A stretch of 64,000 nt of DNA from Scleromitrula shiraiana (GCA_028455995.1 JABELC010000010.1:1142001-1206000); one strand, 5' to 3'; positions 44,798-58,252 are shown, counted from the stretch's first letter. Numbers and translations are program-made. Notes: generated by a model from the letters alone, not told the origin.

Positions 44798-45414
44798 GAT
44801 GTATGTTGGTACAGACAAGGTGCGTGGGACCGAGGTAGGATTATGATTGCTTAAAATCTGTTCAATGTCTCCTATATTTATTTCTCGTTTTTGGATCAGA
44901 AGTAGGGAATCTTTAAACTTTTGAGTGTGGGGAGGGGACGAGTGTTAAATTGAAAATTAAAAAGACCTAAATATAAGATTTATTAGGATGGTGATGGTTT
45001 GGTGTAAGAACTAAAAAAGGCTTTGGTGAGTGTCTGGGTAAAGTGGAAAATACAACTATGCAGCACCCGCCACTAAGATTTTAGTTTGACCGTTTACGTA
45101 ATCAATTCTTTTTCTACGAAGAGGAGAAAAAATGGAGAGGAAAATTAAATGTTAAACCGCTTATCATAATGAAATTTATTTCACTAGAAGATTATGAAGA
45201 TAAATGTGTATTAGGTTATTAAAAAGTACTATAAATCCGTTGAAGAACGAGCGAGCGTCCGGCCTGCTCCTCAAATACCATTTCCAACTACATGTACGCC
45301 GAGGCCAAAGTGCCTTACCAATTCTATATCATCAAATCGTTTTTCACAATAGGAGCCATGGCAGCTATAAGTTCCATGTCTGAGTAGTATATGTACAACT
45401 TCACAATCACCTCC
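44798..45414. other. Intergenic / splicing-factor promoter
   Basis: 617 bp between the splicing factor start and the fatty acid hydroxylase stop, both minus. It is AT-rich and contains the promoter of the splicing factor and the 3' UTR of the hydroxylase. No further gene is seen. Confidence 0.5.
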
Positions 45415-46644
45415 TTATATAGTCTTTGGAGAAGGTGCGAGTTGAGTTCCAAAGATACAATCCCAAAATCGGCTAGTGACTCCGAATCCATTCTCGTAAT
45501 CCATAAAGTGGTGTTGAAGGTGATACTTCTTCAATTGTCTCCAGTACGATGGGAGAGTACGGTGATGGAGGAAGTAATGTGTCATATCATAGCAGATATA
45601 TCCGAAGATTCCGCCGCAAAACACTGCCGTTGCGGCGTACCAATCCCAGTAGAATACAGCGTGCGCAAGCTTCCAGAAGGGAGTTGCAAGAACGACGAAG
45701 AGGGTAGGAGGCATAACAAGTCGATATTTGTCCATTGGTAAATAATGATGGATGCCGTGGAGTAGAAAATGAAGTGTTATACCCACTCGATTGTCAGGAA
45801 GATATCTATATTTTATTATCAGTCTCGATTACTTATGAATATGTATAGAAGAGTAATCATACTTATCCAGATGGAATAGGAATCGATGAAGAATATATTC
45901 TACCAATGTCCAAAGGAACAGGCCAAGAAACCAGTATGCCGCTTCTCCGGCAATGCTGGAAAATCCTTCCCTTGCAATATATGTACCATATGTCACGGGT
46001 GGCAACCACACCATAGGTACAACCCACCATGCTGTTTTTGACAAAGGCTCGAGGAAGTTTCCAAATAGAGGCGCAGATTCACCACCTTTGTAATGACGAG
46101 GTCGATGAACTTGCTCCAAGTAGAACTCTTTATTGAATCCACCAAACCAGATTTGCATAAATAGAGGCTTGTTTAGGTCCAGGAACTTGTGTCTCTTATA
46201 GTCGTCGACAAGATCTGTCTCTTTACTTAAATCTTCCTCAGTAGACATACCAGTGCTGGCATAGACTGGGAGTGCGTCGGCAGATCCAACATCTTTCAAT
46301 TCCTTCAACCCTTCTTGTGTTGGTGGTAGAGGAACAATACTATCAGGTTTTGTACTCTTGGTCGCAGCATTGATAATTTTATCCGTGACAACGAATCCGA
46401 CGAGAGAGTCTTCGAGAACATCATAAGCAGCTTCGGAATGAGTATGAGAGAGTTCGTCTTTCAATATCTCTGTAACATCTTTCCCTGCATACTCAAGTAC
46501 CAAATCCCCACCACCCGGATGGCTGTCAACGAAATCGGTGATATCAAAGACCCTTGTACCAATTGTAACATAACAGCTTTCTGAAGAATTGTGAGAGGCA
46601 ACTTCGGCCTGAGTGAGAGTAGGAAGTGTTCGAGAAGGAGACAT
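45415..46644 (-). CDS. SCS7: Sphingolipid fatty acid 2-hydroxylase (Scs7/FA2H)
   Basis: Two exons, 46644-45863 and 45805-45415, giving 390 aa. The N-terminal cytochrome b5 domain has the heme motif DSHPGGGDLV (His at about 42) and a second His ligand in ELSHTHSEAAYDVL. The integral-membrane hydroxylase domain carries the di-iron histidine boxes HRFLFH (about 253-258), HGIHH (277-281), HYFLHH (337-342) and YHLQHH (355-360), with hydrophobic helices in between. The 57-bp intron splits FHLDK|YLPDN next to the first box. It adds the 2-hydroxyl to the very long acyl chain of ceramides in the ER. This is a full-length enzyme with the usual b5-hydroxylase fusion. Confidence 0.95.
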
Positions 46645-47571
46645 AGCGAAAGATTTCTAATTGAATGGAAGGAAAAAAGTGATTAAAAGAACGTCTTTCG
46701 TGAATGTATTATCGATTGCAGAATAATGAATTGGATTTATATTTTTCTGTTTATGGTTTGAGAGGTAGATTACGTGGAAGCTAAGGACGAGAGCGGAATG
46801 GCCGGGTAACTTTTATTAAGTTGAAGTTCCAAAGTTAGGACTGGAACTACGAAGGAAGTACTGTACTCTATAAATGAATGAATGAATGTTGATATTTTAA
46901 ATCAAAAGAAAAAGAAAAAATGAGTAGAAAATCGACTTGTTCCCTTTTCTTAGAAGTAAAAGTAAAAGTACATCTGAATCAGATATATATATATATATTT
47001 ATTATATAGTATGGTATATGGTAGAGACTCGAGAGAGATATTCAGTATGTGATATGATCTGCTACCTCAGGAGATTTTGATGAGAATGGCACGACTGCTA
47101 AATAATGAGTTACCGATGAGTCCTTGGAGTCACCGTATTATTATGTAGGGCGGGCCATTTTACGGAATTCTGACGGACATCTGGAAAAAGTCCATGCATA
47201 AAATTGTGTTTTGTTTCAATTTTAGTGTCATTTTGTTCATTTTGTTCATTTTGTACATTTTGTACATTTTGTACATTTTGTACATTTTGTGCAACCTTAT
47301 CCTAAGCACGTGAAGATTGATTGTGGCGGGGTGGGGTTACAAAATATTTATTATTATTAGGTCAGTCAGAGGTGGCGTTGGCTCACAGCAAATGTTTTGA
47401 TATCCATACATAATAGTACGGTAGAAATACTCGAGAATAATATTATAATTGTTACTTTTGAATCTTCCTCTTTCAAAATTCTATACAACGACATCAAATT
47501 CATTTCTTTCCTATCGTTGACTTGAATAAATGAAATATTTCATACAAAACACCATCAAATATCAATAAACT
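46645..47571. promoter_or_regulatory. Divergent promoter region SCS7 / Het-C
   Basis: 927 bp between the SCS7 start (-) and the Het-C start (+). It contains a TATATATATATAT run at 46982-46998 and a 10-bp tandem repeat at 47229-47290. It must hold both promoters; no other gene is seen. Confidence 0.55.
47229..47290. repeat. 10-bp tandem repeat (ATTTTGTACA)n
   Basis: Six to seven units; the first have GTTC where later ones have GTAC. It lies about 280 bp upstream of the Het-C start. Confidence 0.85.
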
Positions 47572-50167
47572 ATGCCTTTCTCAACGCCCAACTATGGGTC
47601 GTTTCTACTCATAGCATGTATTATCCTAATTATTCTCCCCTCTCCAGCCGCTGCTTTTGGTGCTGGTAATATCCCTAGTATATCCAATATTGAGGGTAAA
47701 AACTTTCGTCATGGAGATATCGAGGATATGTTGAAGACAGTTGCTTTCATCAAGGGTCACAAATGGACAAGTATGATGATCAAGAGGGTTTACTTTGGAA
47801 ACTGGCTACGAGATTATTCACAGGCCGTGGATGTAGGAAGTTTGAAGGGTGTATCTGCACCTACCATACGTATCTTGGTATGGAAAAATTACATTCTTTA
47901 TGTTCAGGTCAGTACTGATAATTTATAGGTCTGGGTTCTGAGTTTCTTATCTTTTGGTTATGCCACTGCAGAATTTGAGGTCACGGAAGAACGTCTTGGC
48001 GTTTACAGGCCAGAAGAACATATCGACAATCCAAAAGGTTATGCTGATAATCTCGACGCCAGGACATATGACCCCAGACTCCGTGGACCGATTCAGCCAG
48101 TTGAGCTGGAAATAGATCCTAATACTGGCATGAAAAATTATATTGCCAATGAAAATGGAGACTGGGCCACAAGTGCTGGCTACGTAAAGTTCAGCTTTGC
48201 TAGAAGTATTCATTTTGGCCGATTGTATACTAGTGGTTCTCATGGAAAAGGTAATGAAGCAGATCTTTGTGAAGCTTTACGATGTCTTGGTCAAGGTCTC
48301 CATTGTATGGAAGTAAGTTCTGTCAAAAACTATTTGCGTTTGACCTTTATCTAACAAATATAGGATTTTGGAGCACACACAAATTATTGTGAGCTTGCCT
48401 TGAGAGAGTTGGGACACCGGGATGTATTTCCACATTGCGGTGTACAATCGGAAATCAATATTCGAGGACACCATATCTATCCACTTGTCACTGGTACCTT
48501 CGGTGCTGTTGATTTCTTGCATTCGGTCCTTGGAGAAGCAACCGACCACTTCACTCAAACCGAAGTTGAGGAGATGGATGTCGCTTTGCTAAGTGCCGAG
48601 AAAACCCAGCAAGGCGGAGGTTCTGGCCAACGTGGAATATTCAGCTCCGGAGGTGCCTCGGATTTTGCAGGACTACTTTCTCAGATTCCGGGTATGGGTG
48701 GAGGATTAGCCAGTACTGCAAGGGATCTCCAGGCTCAATCAGCTCAACAAGAATACGAAAACGCCAACCAACGTAGCAGAGCTAGTGCTAATACATCTTT
48801 CAATGCCCCACCTGGATCTCAAGGTGGACCTCCAGGTCCAGGCGTTCCAGGAATGAGCCCAGATTTTGACCCAATCAAAACTGCAAAGAAGATCTATCCT
48901 ATTCTCGAATTTAGAGATAAAGTCGTCAGAGCAATCAACAACACAATTGCCAAGATCCCGGGTCTTGAGTCTTTGGTCGAAAAGATCAGTGAGACATTGA
49001 CCGTGTTTATCTTATCTCTGCTTGCACCATTTATACGACCCATCATTGATGCAGTCTCCGATTCTTTGAAGAAGGGATCTTCTACCGTCGTTGAAGCTAG
49101 CGCAAACTCACAATACGAACCATGGAATGATCCTCGTTGCACAGATCCTACACACTCTATGCTCTCCAAAGATCACTTCTCGAATATATTGAATTCTTGC
49201 GCAGGAAGAGTAGCATCAACTATCCTACAATATGTCACACCGTAAGTACTTCCACCCACTTTCCCCAACACACATGCTAATCTCAACCAGTCGAATTTTG
49301 TACGCATGGCAAAACCCAGGTGTCCCTGTTGATGAAGTGATGAATGACATTCTTCGCACATTCCACCACCCTGCTCTTCGAGACGAACGTGTTGAAATCC
49401 AAAAGAACATGTTCAACACAGTCCGCAATTGGATCAACGAGCAACCCAACGCCCAACAAATCAACCACATATTATCATCCGAGTCCGTCAAGGCCGGTAA
49501 AAACCACAGCGGATCCGAAGGCAACGACCACAACCACGGTGCTCTCGGCGGCCACGGCAAAACATCCGGATCCCTCTGGAACGAGATCAAAACCCGCGAC
49601 CTCTCCGCCATGGAAGGTCTCGACACAAAACCCCAACCACCAGCCCCCGGCTCCCCAGGACGACATCCTCAGCCCTCCCCAAATTATGGCTATGGTAACT
49701 CCGGCCCTACCGATAATCGTCCACCGCAGCGTACAAACTATCTCGATCCCAACTACCCGTCCCAAGCTCCTCCCCAGCAGTACGGCGGACAACAACCTCC
49801 ATACCAACAATACGGTAGTTACAATCAACAACAGCAACAGCAGCAACCTTACGGTCAACCATACAACGAAGGCTTTCAACAACCACCACCGCCACCGCAA
49901 CCGCAACCGCAACCGCAACCGCAACCGCAAGGCGAATACTGGAATCAAGCAGCCCCGCTATCAGCCGCATGGGGTGGTCCAGGCCCACAGGGTCCGCCAC
50001 CATCGCAACAGTGGGGTCAGCCTTCTCCTCCTCCTCCTCCCCAGGGATATCAGGGCCAGGAATATCAGGGCCAGGAATATAGGCAACAGCAGCAGCAGCA
50101 GCAACCGCCTTATGGAGGGGGATATCAGTATCCGCCTGGTGGTAGTGGATATGGCGGTGGGTATTAG
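47572..50167 (+). CDS. het-c: Het-C heterokaryon incompatibility protein
   Basis: Four exons: 47572-47877, 47929-48312, 48364-49241 and 49291-50167, giving 814 aa. A signal peptide (hydrophobic LLIACIILIILPSPAAAFG, about residues 11-29) is followed by the Het-C domain: MIKRVYFGNWLRDYSQAVDVG, FSFARSIHFGRLY and CLGQGLHCMEDFGAHTNYCELAL. Next are a Gly/Pro-rich stretch and an amphipathic helical region (KVVRAINNTIAKIPGLESLV, TVFILSLLAPFIRPIID). The last 180 residues are Pro/Gln/Gly/Tyr-rich, with QP dipeptide and GQEYQ repeats. In Neurospora, allelic differences in het-c trigger vegetative incompatibility and cell death after hyphal fusion, with partner genes (pin-c); no pin-c-like neighbour is visible here. 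All splice phases close and the family reads through each junction. Confidence 0.93.
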
Positions 50168-50500
50168 TTTTGTTTATGAGTTTCTTTCTTTCTTTCTTCT
50201 TTTTTTTTCCGGTCTTTTAGTTTGGTTTTGATGATGGAGGGTGGGTGGGTGGGTGGATGGATGGGTGGCTTTGGGATGATATAAAATGGGGAAAGGAAGG
50301 GCAGGGAAAGGAAAGGAAAGGAAAAGAAAGGAAGTTTCGGTTTAGCTAGAGTATTTAGCTTGCACGACAGACAATCTCTATTTGTGACGATAAGGAATAA
50401 CATAGTCCTGAAGCTACGAAGTTCAAATGGAAATGAATCAATCGATCCATGCATAACGCATATAATTTTCCTATAATTCCTCTCCCTATTTGGCTATTTC

Positions 50501-50539
<39 letters not shown>

Positions 50540-51157
50540 TACTTAATAACTCCAGGTACACTCGCAATGGAACATTACTGTGTGTGTACCCACCCGAGTT
50601 TACAAAATTCCTGTTTCACCATCACCATCACCATCACAAGCACAAAACTAACCGTGCTTTCCCACAGCTCACATGCCAACACGGTGAACATATAAATTGT
50701 ATAAATATAATATATTTTCATCATTATAATCATCATCATTACCCGTAGCCAAAAACGACCACTCCATTCCATTCCATTCCATTCCATTCCAAGATGTCCA
50801 TTCCCAAAAGCTAACCAAAAAAACATGTCCTTGTCCTATACCACAAAAGGGCGGGTATTGCTAACAAATACAAAAATACCAAAAAAAATACTAAAATACT
50901 AAAAAAAAAAGACAAAAACAAAAAACACCCACTCCCACGCTCATGCCCAGCCCGAGATACCCAAATGCCCGCCTCCCTACCTCCGCTATGTACAGCTCCT
51001 CCATCGTCCTGTTTTCCCCAGGGGTATTGTATATATCATATCGTATCATGTCTGATGTATCCAATATGATAAGTTAAATTATATCATCTTCATCATGCTC
51101 TGCTTGAAACACCGTCTATCTATCGCCTGCTCTCACTCGTCATACGCAACATGCAAT
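50168..51157. other. Convergent 3' intergenic region
   Basis: 990 bp between the Het-C (+) and glycerol kinase (-) stops. It has GGGTG runs at 50238-50268, AATC at 50503-50540, CATCAC near 50622-50636 and CCATT at 50762-50792. No gene is supported. Confidence 0.5.
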
Positions 51158-53059
51158 CTAATCCAGATCATCATCATCATCATCATCCTCATACTCATTC
51201 TGATGTAAAACCCAACCCTTACTCATCTCCACCGCCTGTTCCCACTTCTTAAACATCTTGGCCGCTTTCGACTTCTTGATTTGCGGTTTAAAGATCGTTC
51301 TATCATCCCTATTAATTTCTTTTAATTCGTCGAATTCTTTCCAAATGTCGACGGCGAAGCCTGCGGCGATGGCGGCTCCTAGTGCGGTGGTTTCTCGCAT
51401 GACGGGTCGGTTGATGGGGATGTTGAGGATGTCGGCTTGGGTTTGCATGCAGAGGTTGGAGTTGGACATTCCGCCGTCGACGGCGAGTCCTTCGAGTTTG
51501 TGACCGGAGTCTTTTTCCATAGCGTCTAGGATGGCTTTTGTTTGGAAGCAGGTTGCTTCGAGGGTAGCACGGGCGATATGACCACGTTGAGTGTGTTGTG
51601 TGATACCGACTATAATAAATTAGTATTAATCCAAGAGGGAAATGCAGAAGGTAATAAGCTTACATATTGTTCCCTTTGCATCATCGATCCAATAAGGTGC
51701 AAAGAGGCCAGAGAAAGCGGTAACAAACACCACACCTCCGTTATCGTCCACTGTCTCTGCTAATTCGGTGATTTTACTTGAGTGTGCAATAAAACCCAAG
51801 TTATTCATTAAGAATTTGACACCAGAACCAGCAACTGCGATGCTTCCTTCAAGAGCATAGACAGGTTTTCGGCCATTGCCAAAATCGTATGCAACAGTAG
51901 CCAATAGGCCATATTTCGACACGACAGGCTTAGTGCCAACGTTGTAAAGTAAGAAACATCCAGTTCCGTATGTATTCTTTGCGTGTCCTGGCTCAAAACC
52001 ACATTGACCAACTAAAGCAGACGATTGATCACCCAAACATCCAGTGATTCTGATACCCTTTAGAGCACCGTAAGCCATTTTACCAAAGGCTTCCTTATCC
52101 GATGAAGGAACGATTTTGGGGAGTGTGACGTTTTTCCTGTCTAATTGGAAGAAGTTGAGGAGTCTGTCGTCGTATTGAAGTGTGTGTAGATTCATGAACA
52201 TAGTTCTTGAGGCATTTGTGGTATCTGTGACATGAACGCCAGCTTCCTTGCCTCCGTTCAGTTTGTAGATCAGCCAAGAGTCGACAGTGCCAAATGACAA
52301 TCTGCCTTCGTCATATGCCTTTCGGATAGCTTCCACATTTCGGTACATCCACATAAGTTTAACACTTGAGGGATATGTAGAAAGTGGCAGACCACATAAT
52401 TGATGTAATTCTTCCGACCCTTCTTGTTCCTTAAGCTCGCGCACAAGGGCAGTTGTTCGGGTATCCGGCCAGACAATGGCATTGTATAATGGCTCCCCAG
52501 TGTTTGTATCCCAACATATGATGGTTTCTCTTTGGTTGGTGATTCCGATTGCCTTAATATCAGTTGTTTTGTGTCCTAACTCTAAGAATTTCTCGGTTGC
52601 CTTCTCTACACACTCCTCTACCGAGTTCACCAATTCTTGAGGGTCGTGTTCGTGCCATCTGCGAAGGAAGTCCGTTAGCCAAGTGTTTGGTAAGAAGGTT
52701 GGTAAGAAGGTTGGTAGAGTCAAAACTTACCCAGACTCGGGATACATGTTCTCGAATTCATGTTGATGCATTGCAACTGGTTGACCTTCTCCATTGAAGA
52801 TTATGAATCTCGAAGAAGTTGTGCCTTGATCTATACTGCCAATGAACCAGTGTTTCTGCTTTTCTTCTTCAGTCTCCCCAAGCTTTTCTGGAAGGTGAGT
52901 TTTTGTCTGCTCGATATGCTCAACATGCTGAGCATCTTTTGGTGATGCATCTATAGAAGCTTCAAAATCTTGGTTTCTGTATTCTGCTTCTCGTCGGTAT
53001 TTGAAACCGTCGAGATCAGTATGTGGTATAGGAGCTGCTGGTGTAGGGTGCATCATCAT
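51158..53059 (-). CDS. GUT1: Glycerol kinase
   Basis: Three exons: 53059-52731, 52658-51664 and 51609-51158, giving 591 aa. The N-terminal extension of about 70 residues is charged and not part of the enzyme fold. The FGGY-kinase domain begins with FIGSIDQGTTSSRFIIF (about 72-88). AIGITNQRETIICWD, YNAIVWPDTRT and the signature GSIAVAGSGVKFLMNNLG follow. The second intron joins GTI to FGITQHTQRGHIARATLEA, where the family reads through. DGGMSNSNLCMQTQADIL is the second ATP-binding segment. It makes glycerol 3-phosphate for lipid synthesis and glycerol use. The C terminus ends in a run of eight acidic residues coded by GAT repeats, which may vary in length. Both introns have GTAAGT/GTAAGC donors. 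Confidence 0.95.
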
Positions 53060-53520
53060 AGTAGATGTATGTATTGAAAGATGTGCGGGGAAAGAGTAGG
53101 AAGAAGAGTTGGAATGTATATGATAGTTATCAAAGAATAAAAGCTCAAGTCTTATCCGTAAGTAGTACGGGAGGATTGTTGTGATTAATGACTTCTTGAT
53201 AAAAATCAGCTGGCGCTATAAGATATCTAGTAAGATAATATTGTTGGAGTAAATTGAGTTTGGGGAATGGAGGTGGTGAGGGAAGGAGGAAGGAGGCTTG
53301 GTTTTAAGAGGGAGCTGAAGGAGGCGGGCGCAACGAGAGAGCTTGGATCCAAGTTGGTATTGGTATGACATCGCGAGGGGTGTACGGGGGGGAAATGATC
53401 AACCATATACTAAAAAAACGATATTGCAATAATTGATGGGACTTCTCTCCTTGCTCGGTATGTAGTATATTGCCACTTCCCGTGTGTACAGTAAACAAAT
53501 CAGCGGAAATCAGTTTTTTT

Positions 53521-53554
<34 letters not shown>

Positions 53555-55984
53555 CTTGGTCAATTGGTCTGCCCCGCCATTTTTTTGTTAGCAAAAATTA
53601 TTTATTACTCGAGTACATGCATTGCATGCCCATGCCTGCTATCCCCATGCTCCTTTGAAGGTTCCGCTTTCGCACATTCTTTATATAAAAAAGCACGGTT
53701 GTTCAATGGAAAAAAGCGATCCCGCGCGTCGTCTAGGTCCTTTTTCTTCCTCCTCCGTCCAAAACTCTTCCAATATAACCCATACCCAATATACGGATAG
53801 TTTTGACTTCTAAGCAGAAAGGTACATAAATTGGTTTCGCATATTTACGCATGCGAAAGAACCATCCATGTAAGTCTCCATATAAGAAACTCGATCTATT
53901 TACTTTGGCTCCATATCAACGCATGTGATGGGGGACAAAGATCAGCGAAAATGTGGTGAAGAAAACCCCCGTTCCTATAGTGGAGAAGATACTTCAAGGT
54001 TGTATATACTACCTATCTAAGTAAATAATCCATAATTTAGGTTCTAGACGACTAGCTAACATGCCTATCTAAGTAGTAGTTAATGTAAGGACGGGCTATT
54101 AGTTGATTTATTAGTTGTTTATTACGCGTAGCAGCCGGGGAAGAGGTGTTTTCCCTACTGTACTATCAATCAAAAGCTACCTAGGTGTGCTAGATGGATA
54201 TACTCAAGTGCACCGAAGCATCTATACTTCCGTATCTCTTCTTTTACCGAATCTTTCCTTCATCTCACTCAATAATAGCCCACTTACTTCATGGAGTTTC
54301 ATTTCAACGTAAATGAAAAAGTTTGATCTATGCATAAGTTCTGGCTGGAGAGGAACAATTCTATGGAGAGAATTCTATGAGGTCGTTCTCTACAACGGAA
54401 GAATTATTTCCGTCCTATCACAGCTATTGAATCATGCCCGAGAGTTTGTCACCCTAGAAGTAACGGACGGAAATATCTTCTCGCTCTGCTTTACATAGAA
54501 TTTCTAGAACCATTCTCATTTCCTTAATGAACCTAAATGGAACAATTCTAATCCATCCATTTATCCATGTTACATGTCACATGCTACATATCTTCGCATC
54601 CTTTGGAGCTCCGTCTATCTAACCCCGTATTTCTCCTTTCAAGGCGATATGAAATAAAATGGATACTTATCCACAAATTTGATATTCATGTGGCTGTGCT
54701 GTGCTGTGCGTAAGTAATAAAAGTTGAGGCGCCAAGATGGGGTGGGGTAAATCTCTTAAGGATAACGTCAATAATCGTCTCTATCAAACGGCATAACGGC
54801 ATAAAACTGTTCTGCCTTGGAAAGTAGGTGATTGATCGAGGATCGAAGAATGAAGATAAACTGACGTGACTGATGACTGATAAAGAATATATACATACAT
54901 AACATCATATCTCCATTATTCTCAAGTGATTTACTCGATTTAACTCGATTTCTTCGATTTCTTCGATTTCTTCGATGGACTTTGATGGACTTCATGAAAC
55001 CGATCATACATAGGATTTACATATTTCATCATACAAGAGCACGTGAAGGGTTATGTCACACACTCTTGACAACTTGGAAAAGAAGTGGAGTGGGAAGAGA
55101 GCAGCGGAGCATAACATCACTTCACGACTCATTGACAACACACATTATCAGTTATCGGATTTCCAATCTTATTACTACGAGTACATACTTCCCATTCCCG
55201 TATTGATTGTACAGTACAATATGGTAATCACCCAACTCCCAACTTTTACAATCTTCTTATACAACCCGATTATTACCCAGTCCACAAAAACCGTGCGTTA
55301 TCAGTTTCTCGGATTTGATATGCACGACACAAGGGTTTACCCCCTACCACCCATTTCTTCAATATCTCACAATAGTTCTACGCATATGCAGAAAGTATGG
55401 ACCTACCGATACAGTACAGCTTGCAAGCATACTGTGCTATCAAAAAATCCAAGTACAAAAATAACAACAAGATATTGATCAGTTGACCGTCCATGGATAG
55501 TTTAATAAATGCAACTAATAAAACACGAAGCTTAACCTTTATTACTAAAACTACCGGCTACAACAATTCTACAATAATGAAATCGTTTCAAATAGTCAAC
55601 AATTATTGAAACGGGAGCGGCTAGAACCCAAGACAATAAGGGGGGATTTTGGATCGCAGCCTCGTCCATGCAGCTATGTTCAGTTCAACATTGGCGACAA
55701 TCATACCCCCTCCTCTTAAAATAATAAGAGTGGTCTCGTGAACTCTTTAATATATTAATAATAAGTTTTATCCAATATACAAAATTAAAATTAAATTCAA
55801 GAGTCTGTCTATGTGAGTTACAAATTTAACCAAGCTTGCCAAGCTTCCCGGGCCCCAAGCTTTCCCCCAAGCTTCCCCTTCTTCTTTCGTGTGTTATCCT
55901 GGAGAAAGTTCTCCAAAGTGCCGGGGCACCCGATGCTTACTGACCGTGCTTCTTTTTTATTTTTATTTTTTATTTTTATTTTTA

Positions 55985-56015
<31 letters not shown>

Positions 56016-57544
56016 ATTTTTTATTTTATATTTTTATATTTTTATTTATATTTATATTTTTTGTTTAACCTTTCAAATCTACCTGAAGATCCTGAGCACA
56101 CTTATTACTAAATTATATGATTAATTTAAGGAGTTACTAGTATAAATCTTTCAACACCATAAAAATCAATAGTCTCAAGACTTCTAGAACCACATAATAT
56201 TCCGTATTCTTAGACCTAAAATCTTGGTACCTGACTACTACTACCCAAAAGTTCAAAACATCAGAAACCCAGACGAAATTCCCACAGTCTAACGCGAAAC
56301 TATAAATTCTTATTAATTTATATTATATTATATTATATTATATGATATGATATTCATTCATCTATTTTAAGAATAAGGAATCTCAAGAGCAAAGTCCAGA
56401 ATCTGATTCTTGAGTTACAAATCTATCTTTCATACTTCGCCTCCTTTCTAGACACATCGATTAGATGCCCGCGTGAACATAAAATTATGGGTATTCCCCA
56501 TAACAAAAATAAAAATAAAAACAAAATAGTTTCGAATTTCCAAAGATCCGAAAAGTTTACTTGAATTGAATTGAATTTCTAAGCTAAGAGACATGTACAA
56601 ACAATACAGTACACGCAATCTCTCTCTCTCTTCACGATCCCCGATCAACACAACACGGTTCAACTTAAAGAGAGCATGGACGGCGGAGACAACAAGACAT
56701 TGATTGAGAAAGAAAAAGAAAATGGAAGAAAAATGATTTAAAAAGTTGTCGGTGAGCATTTTAGTGCCAAATTCGAGGCATCGTGAACCACCCACCTTCG
56801 ATTTTTATTTTTTATTTTTTTGGACTTCTTCTTTTCATGTTCGCTACAGTATTTATTTATTGTATATCTATGTATGTACTTGTTTATATTTTTACTTGTA
56901 CAGATAGATAGATGCATTGATTATTTTATTGAATTGAATTGAATGTTCTTGTATTCTTGTGTTGGGTAAGTAATAAATATGTATGTATGTATTTCATTCT
57001 ATTCTACTGTACTGTACTGTACTGTAAAGTTCCAACCCAGAATCTAGAGAGTTGAAGGAAGTACTGTATTAATATCAATATCAATATCAATATCAATATC
57101 AATATCAACCCCAAACCCCAAGCATAAACCATTTAATGAAGTTATCTTCCCTTCTTCCCTCGATCAAAAATCAAAAATCCCATTTCCAACATACAAATCC
57201 TATCCAATCTATACACACAGTCCATCCAACCAACAACCAAGCAACCCCCAAGACGAAAAAAACGAAAAAAAAAAAAACCACATGCAAGCAAGTCCTTCCT
57301 AATCCCCGTCCAGTAGTATAATGCAGCACATACCCCCAAACTAAACATACCCCCCCAAATAAACAAACTAAGCAAAACTAAGCAAAACTAAAGTAAAACC
57401 CACCGAGGATATCCGTTATGCTGCTGCGGGAACTAGTCTCGTTAGCAAGTGGTGCATATATTATATGGACCCACTGCCGAAAACAGCGGCGAAAGTAATA
57501 AGAAGTAAAAGCGAAGTAAAGTAAACGTTCCGTAATACTTCGTA
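53060..57544. other. Large intergenic region
   Basis: 4.5 kb upstream of glycerol kinase. It contains a CT run near 53523-53560, TTTTTATTTT repeats at 55950-56060, a TATTA run at 56320-56350 and GAATT words near 56565. Further repeats are TATGTATG near 56978-56993, CTGTA at 57006-57026 and AATATC at 57070-57107. A purine-rich tract next to a possible LTR end lies near 55690-55735. Short frames (54115-54498, 54982-55478, 56448-56795) show no family features. Confidence 0.45.
55950..56060. repeat. T-rich tandem repeat (TTTTTATTTT)n
   Basis: About 110 bp of alternating T5-6 and A on the plus strand, with periods of 6 to 7. The plus frame gives a hydrophobic Phe/Ile/Tyr run, which reflects composition and not a gene. 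Confidence 0.85.
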
Positions 57545-58009
57545 CATGCTACTGTCTAGCCACCATTGTCATTGTTGTCGTTGTTGTTGTCGTTGTTGTT
57601 TTCGGCGGCTGCTTCTTACTTTTTGCTGTCTGAGCCGCGCGGTTAGTTTCGTTTTGTTTCGTTTTATTTCGTTTTATTTTCTTTATACCGACATCATGCC
57701 TCCTATCCAATATCCATTATCCATTTCTTTTTTTTTTTTTTTTTTCGCACCAGCCATACCATCTTCCTGCATCACGCGGCGCGTATTGTGCGTCGCTGGA
57801 CACATTATCTCAGTGTGTATGTATATGCCATTCTTGATGAACCGATGGCCGCTGGGGGGGGGGGGGGGGGGATTCTGCGTATGTTGGCCCTGTTGGCTTG
57901 GGCGATTGCTTCTCGATCTTACTATTTCATATGTGAGAATACACATGTAAATTCGTATTCGTAGCGAAAAGGGAAAAGCGAAAAAGGACGGAATATACGA
58001 TATTAGCAT
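57545..58009 (-). pseudogene. Decayed copy (gamma) of small Asn-tail gene
   Basis: It aligns by eye with the intact copy at 60901-61246. The ATG at 58009 starts an 11-nt exon (ATGCTAATATC) with a GTATAT donor, like ATGGCACCAAC with GTATGT in the intact copy. The intron (TTTTCGCTACGAATACGAATTT...ATATGAAATAG) resembles TTTTTCGCTACCAATCCACAAAT...ATATGAAACTAG. The tail CAGCAAAAAGTAAGAAGC is followed by AAC/GAC repeats and parallels CGACAAAAAGTGGCAGC plus AAC/GAC repeats. The middle is unrecognisable, with an 18-C run (coding strand) and a poly-A run, and the Asn tail is in a shifted frame. It is probably a relic. Confidence 0.5.
57854..57871. repeat. Poly-G tract (18 G)
   Basis: Eighteen consecutive G on the plus strand, inside the decayed gamma copy of the small gene. 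Confidence 0.85.
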
Positions 58010-58252
58010 TTTGAGTACCGGAACTATGAAATTCTCATCTTGCAGGATTTCATCGCGCTTTGGGTGGTATAGTTGTTGCCGGTAAGGTTGATTTATCTAC
58101 GAGTTGGTTTCTCGATTTTTGGAGTTGGAAAATGTCGATAGATAGAATGTAAACATAAATATTAATATAATAGCTATAAAAAGAATTGTCGTTTTATGTA
58201 AGACGAAACGAGGTCATACAAGAATTTGGTATTACTTTGTATATACTAGTAT

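Noticed and set aside
55690..55740. Possible LTR-retrotransposon end (minus-strand purine tract AAGAGGAGGGGG followed by TATGATTGTCGCC)
   Set aside because: No second LTR, primer-binding site or reverse transcriptase remnant was found in the window, so the resemblance alone is not enough.
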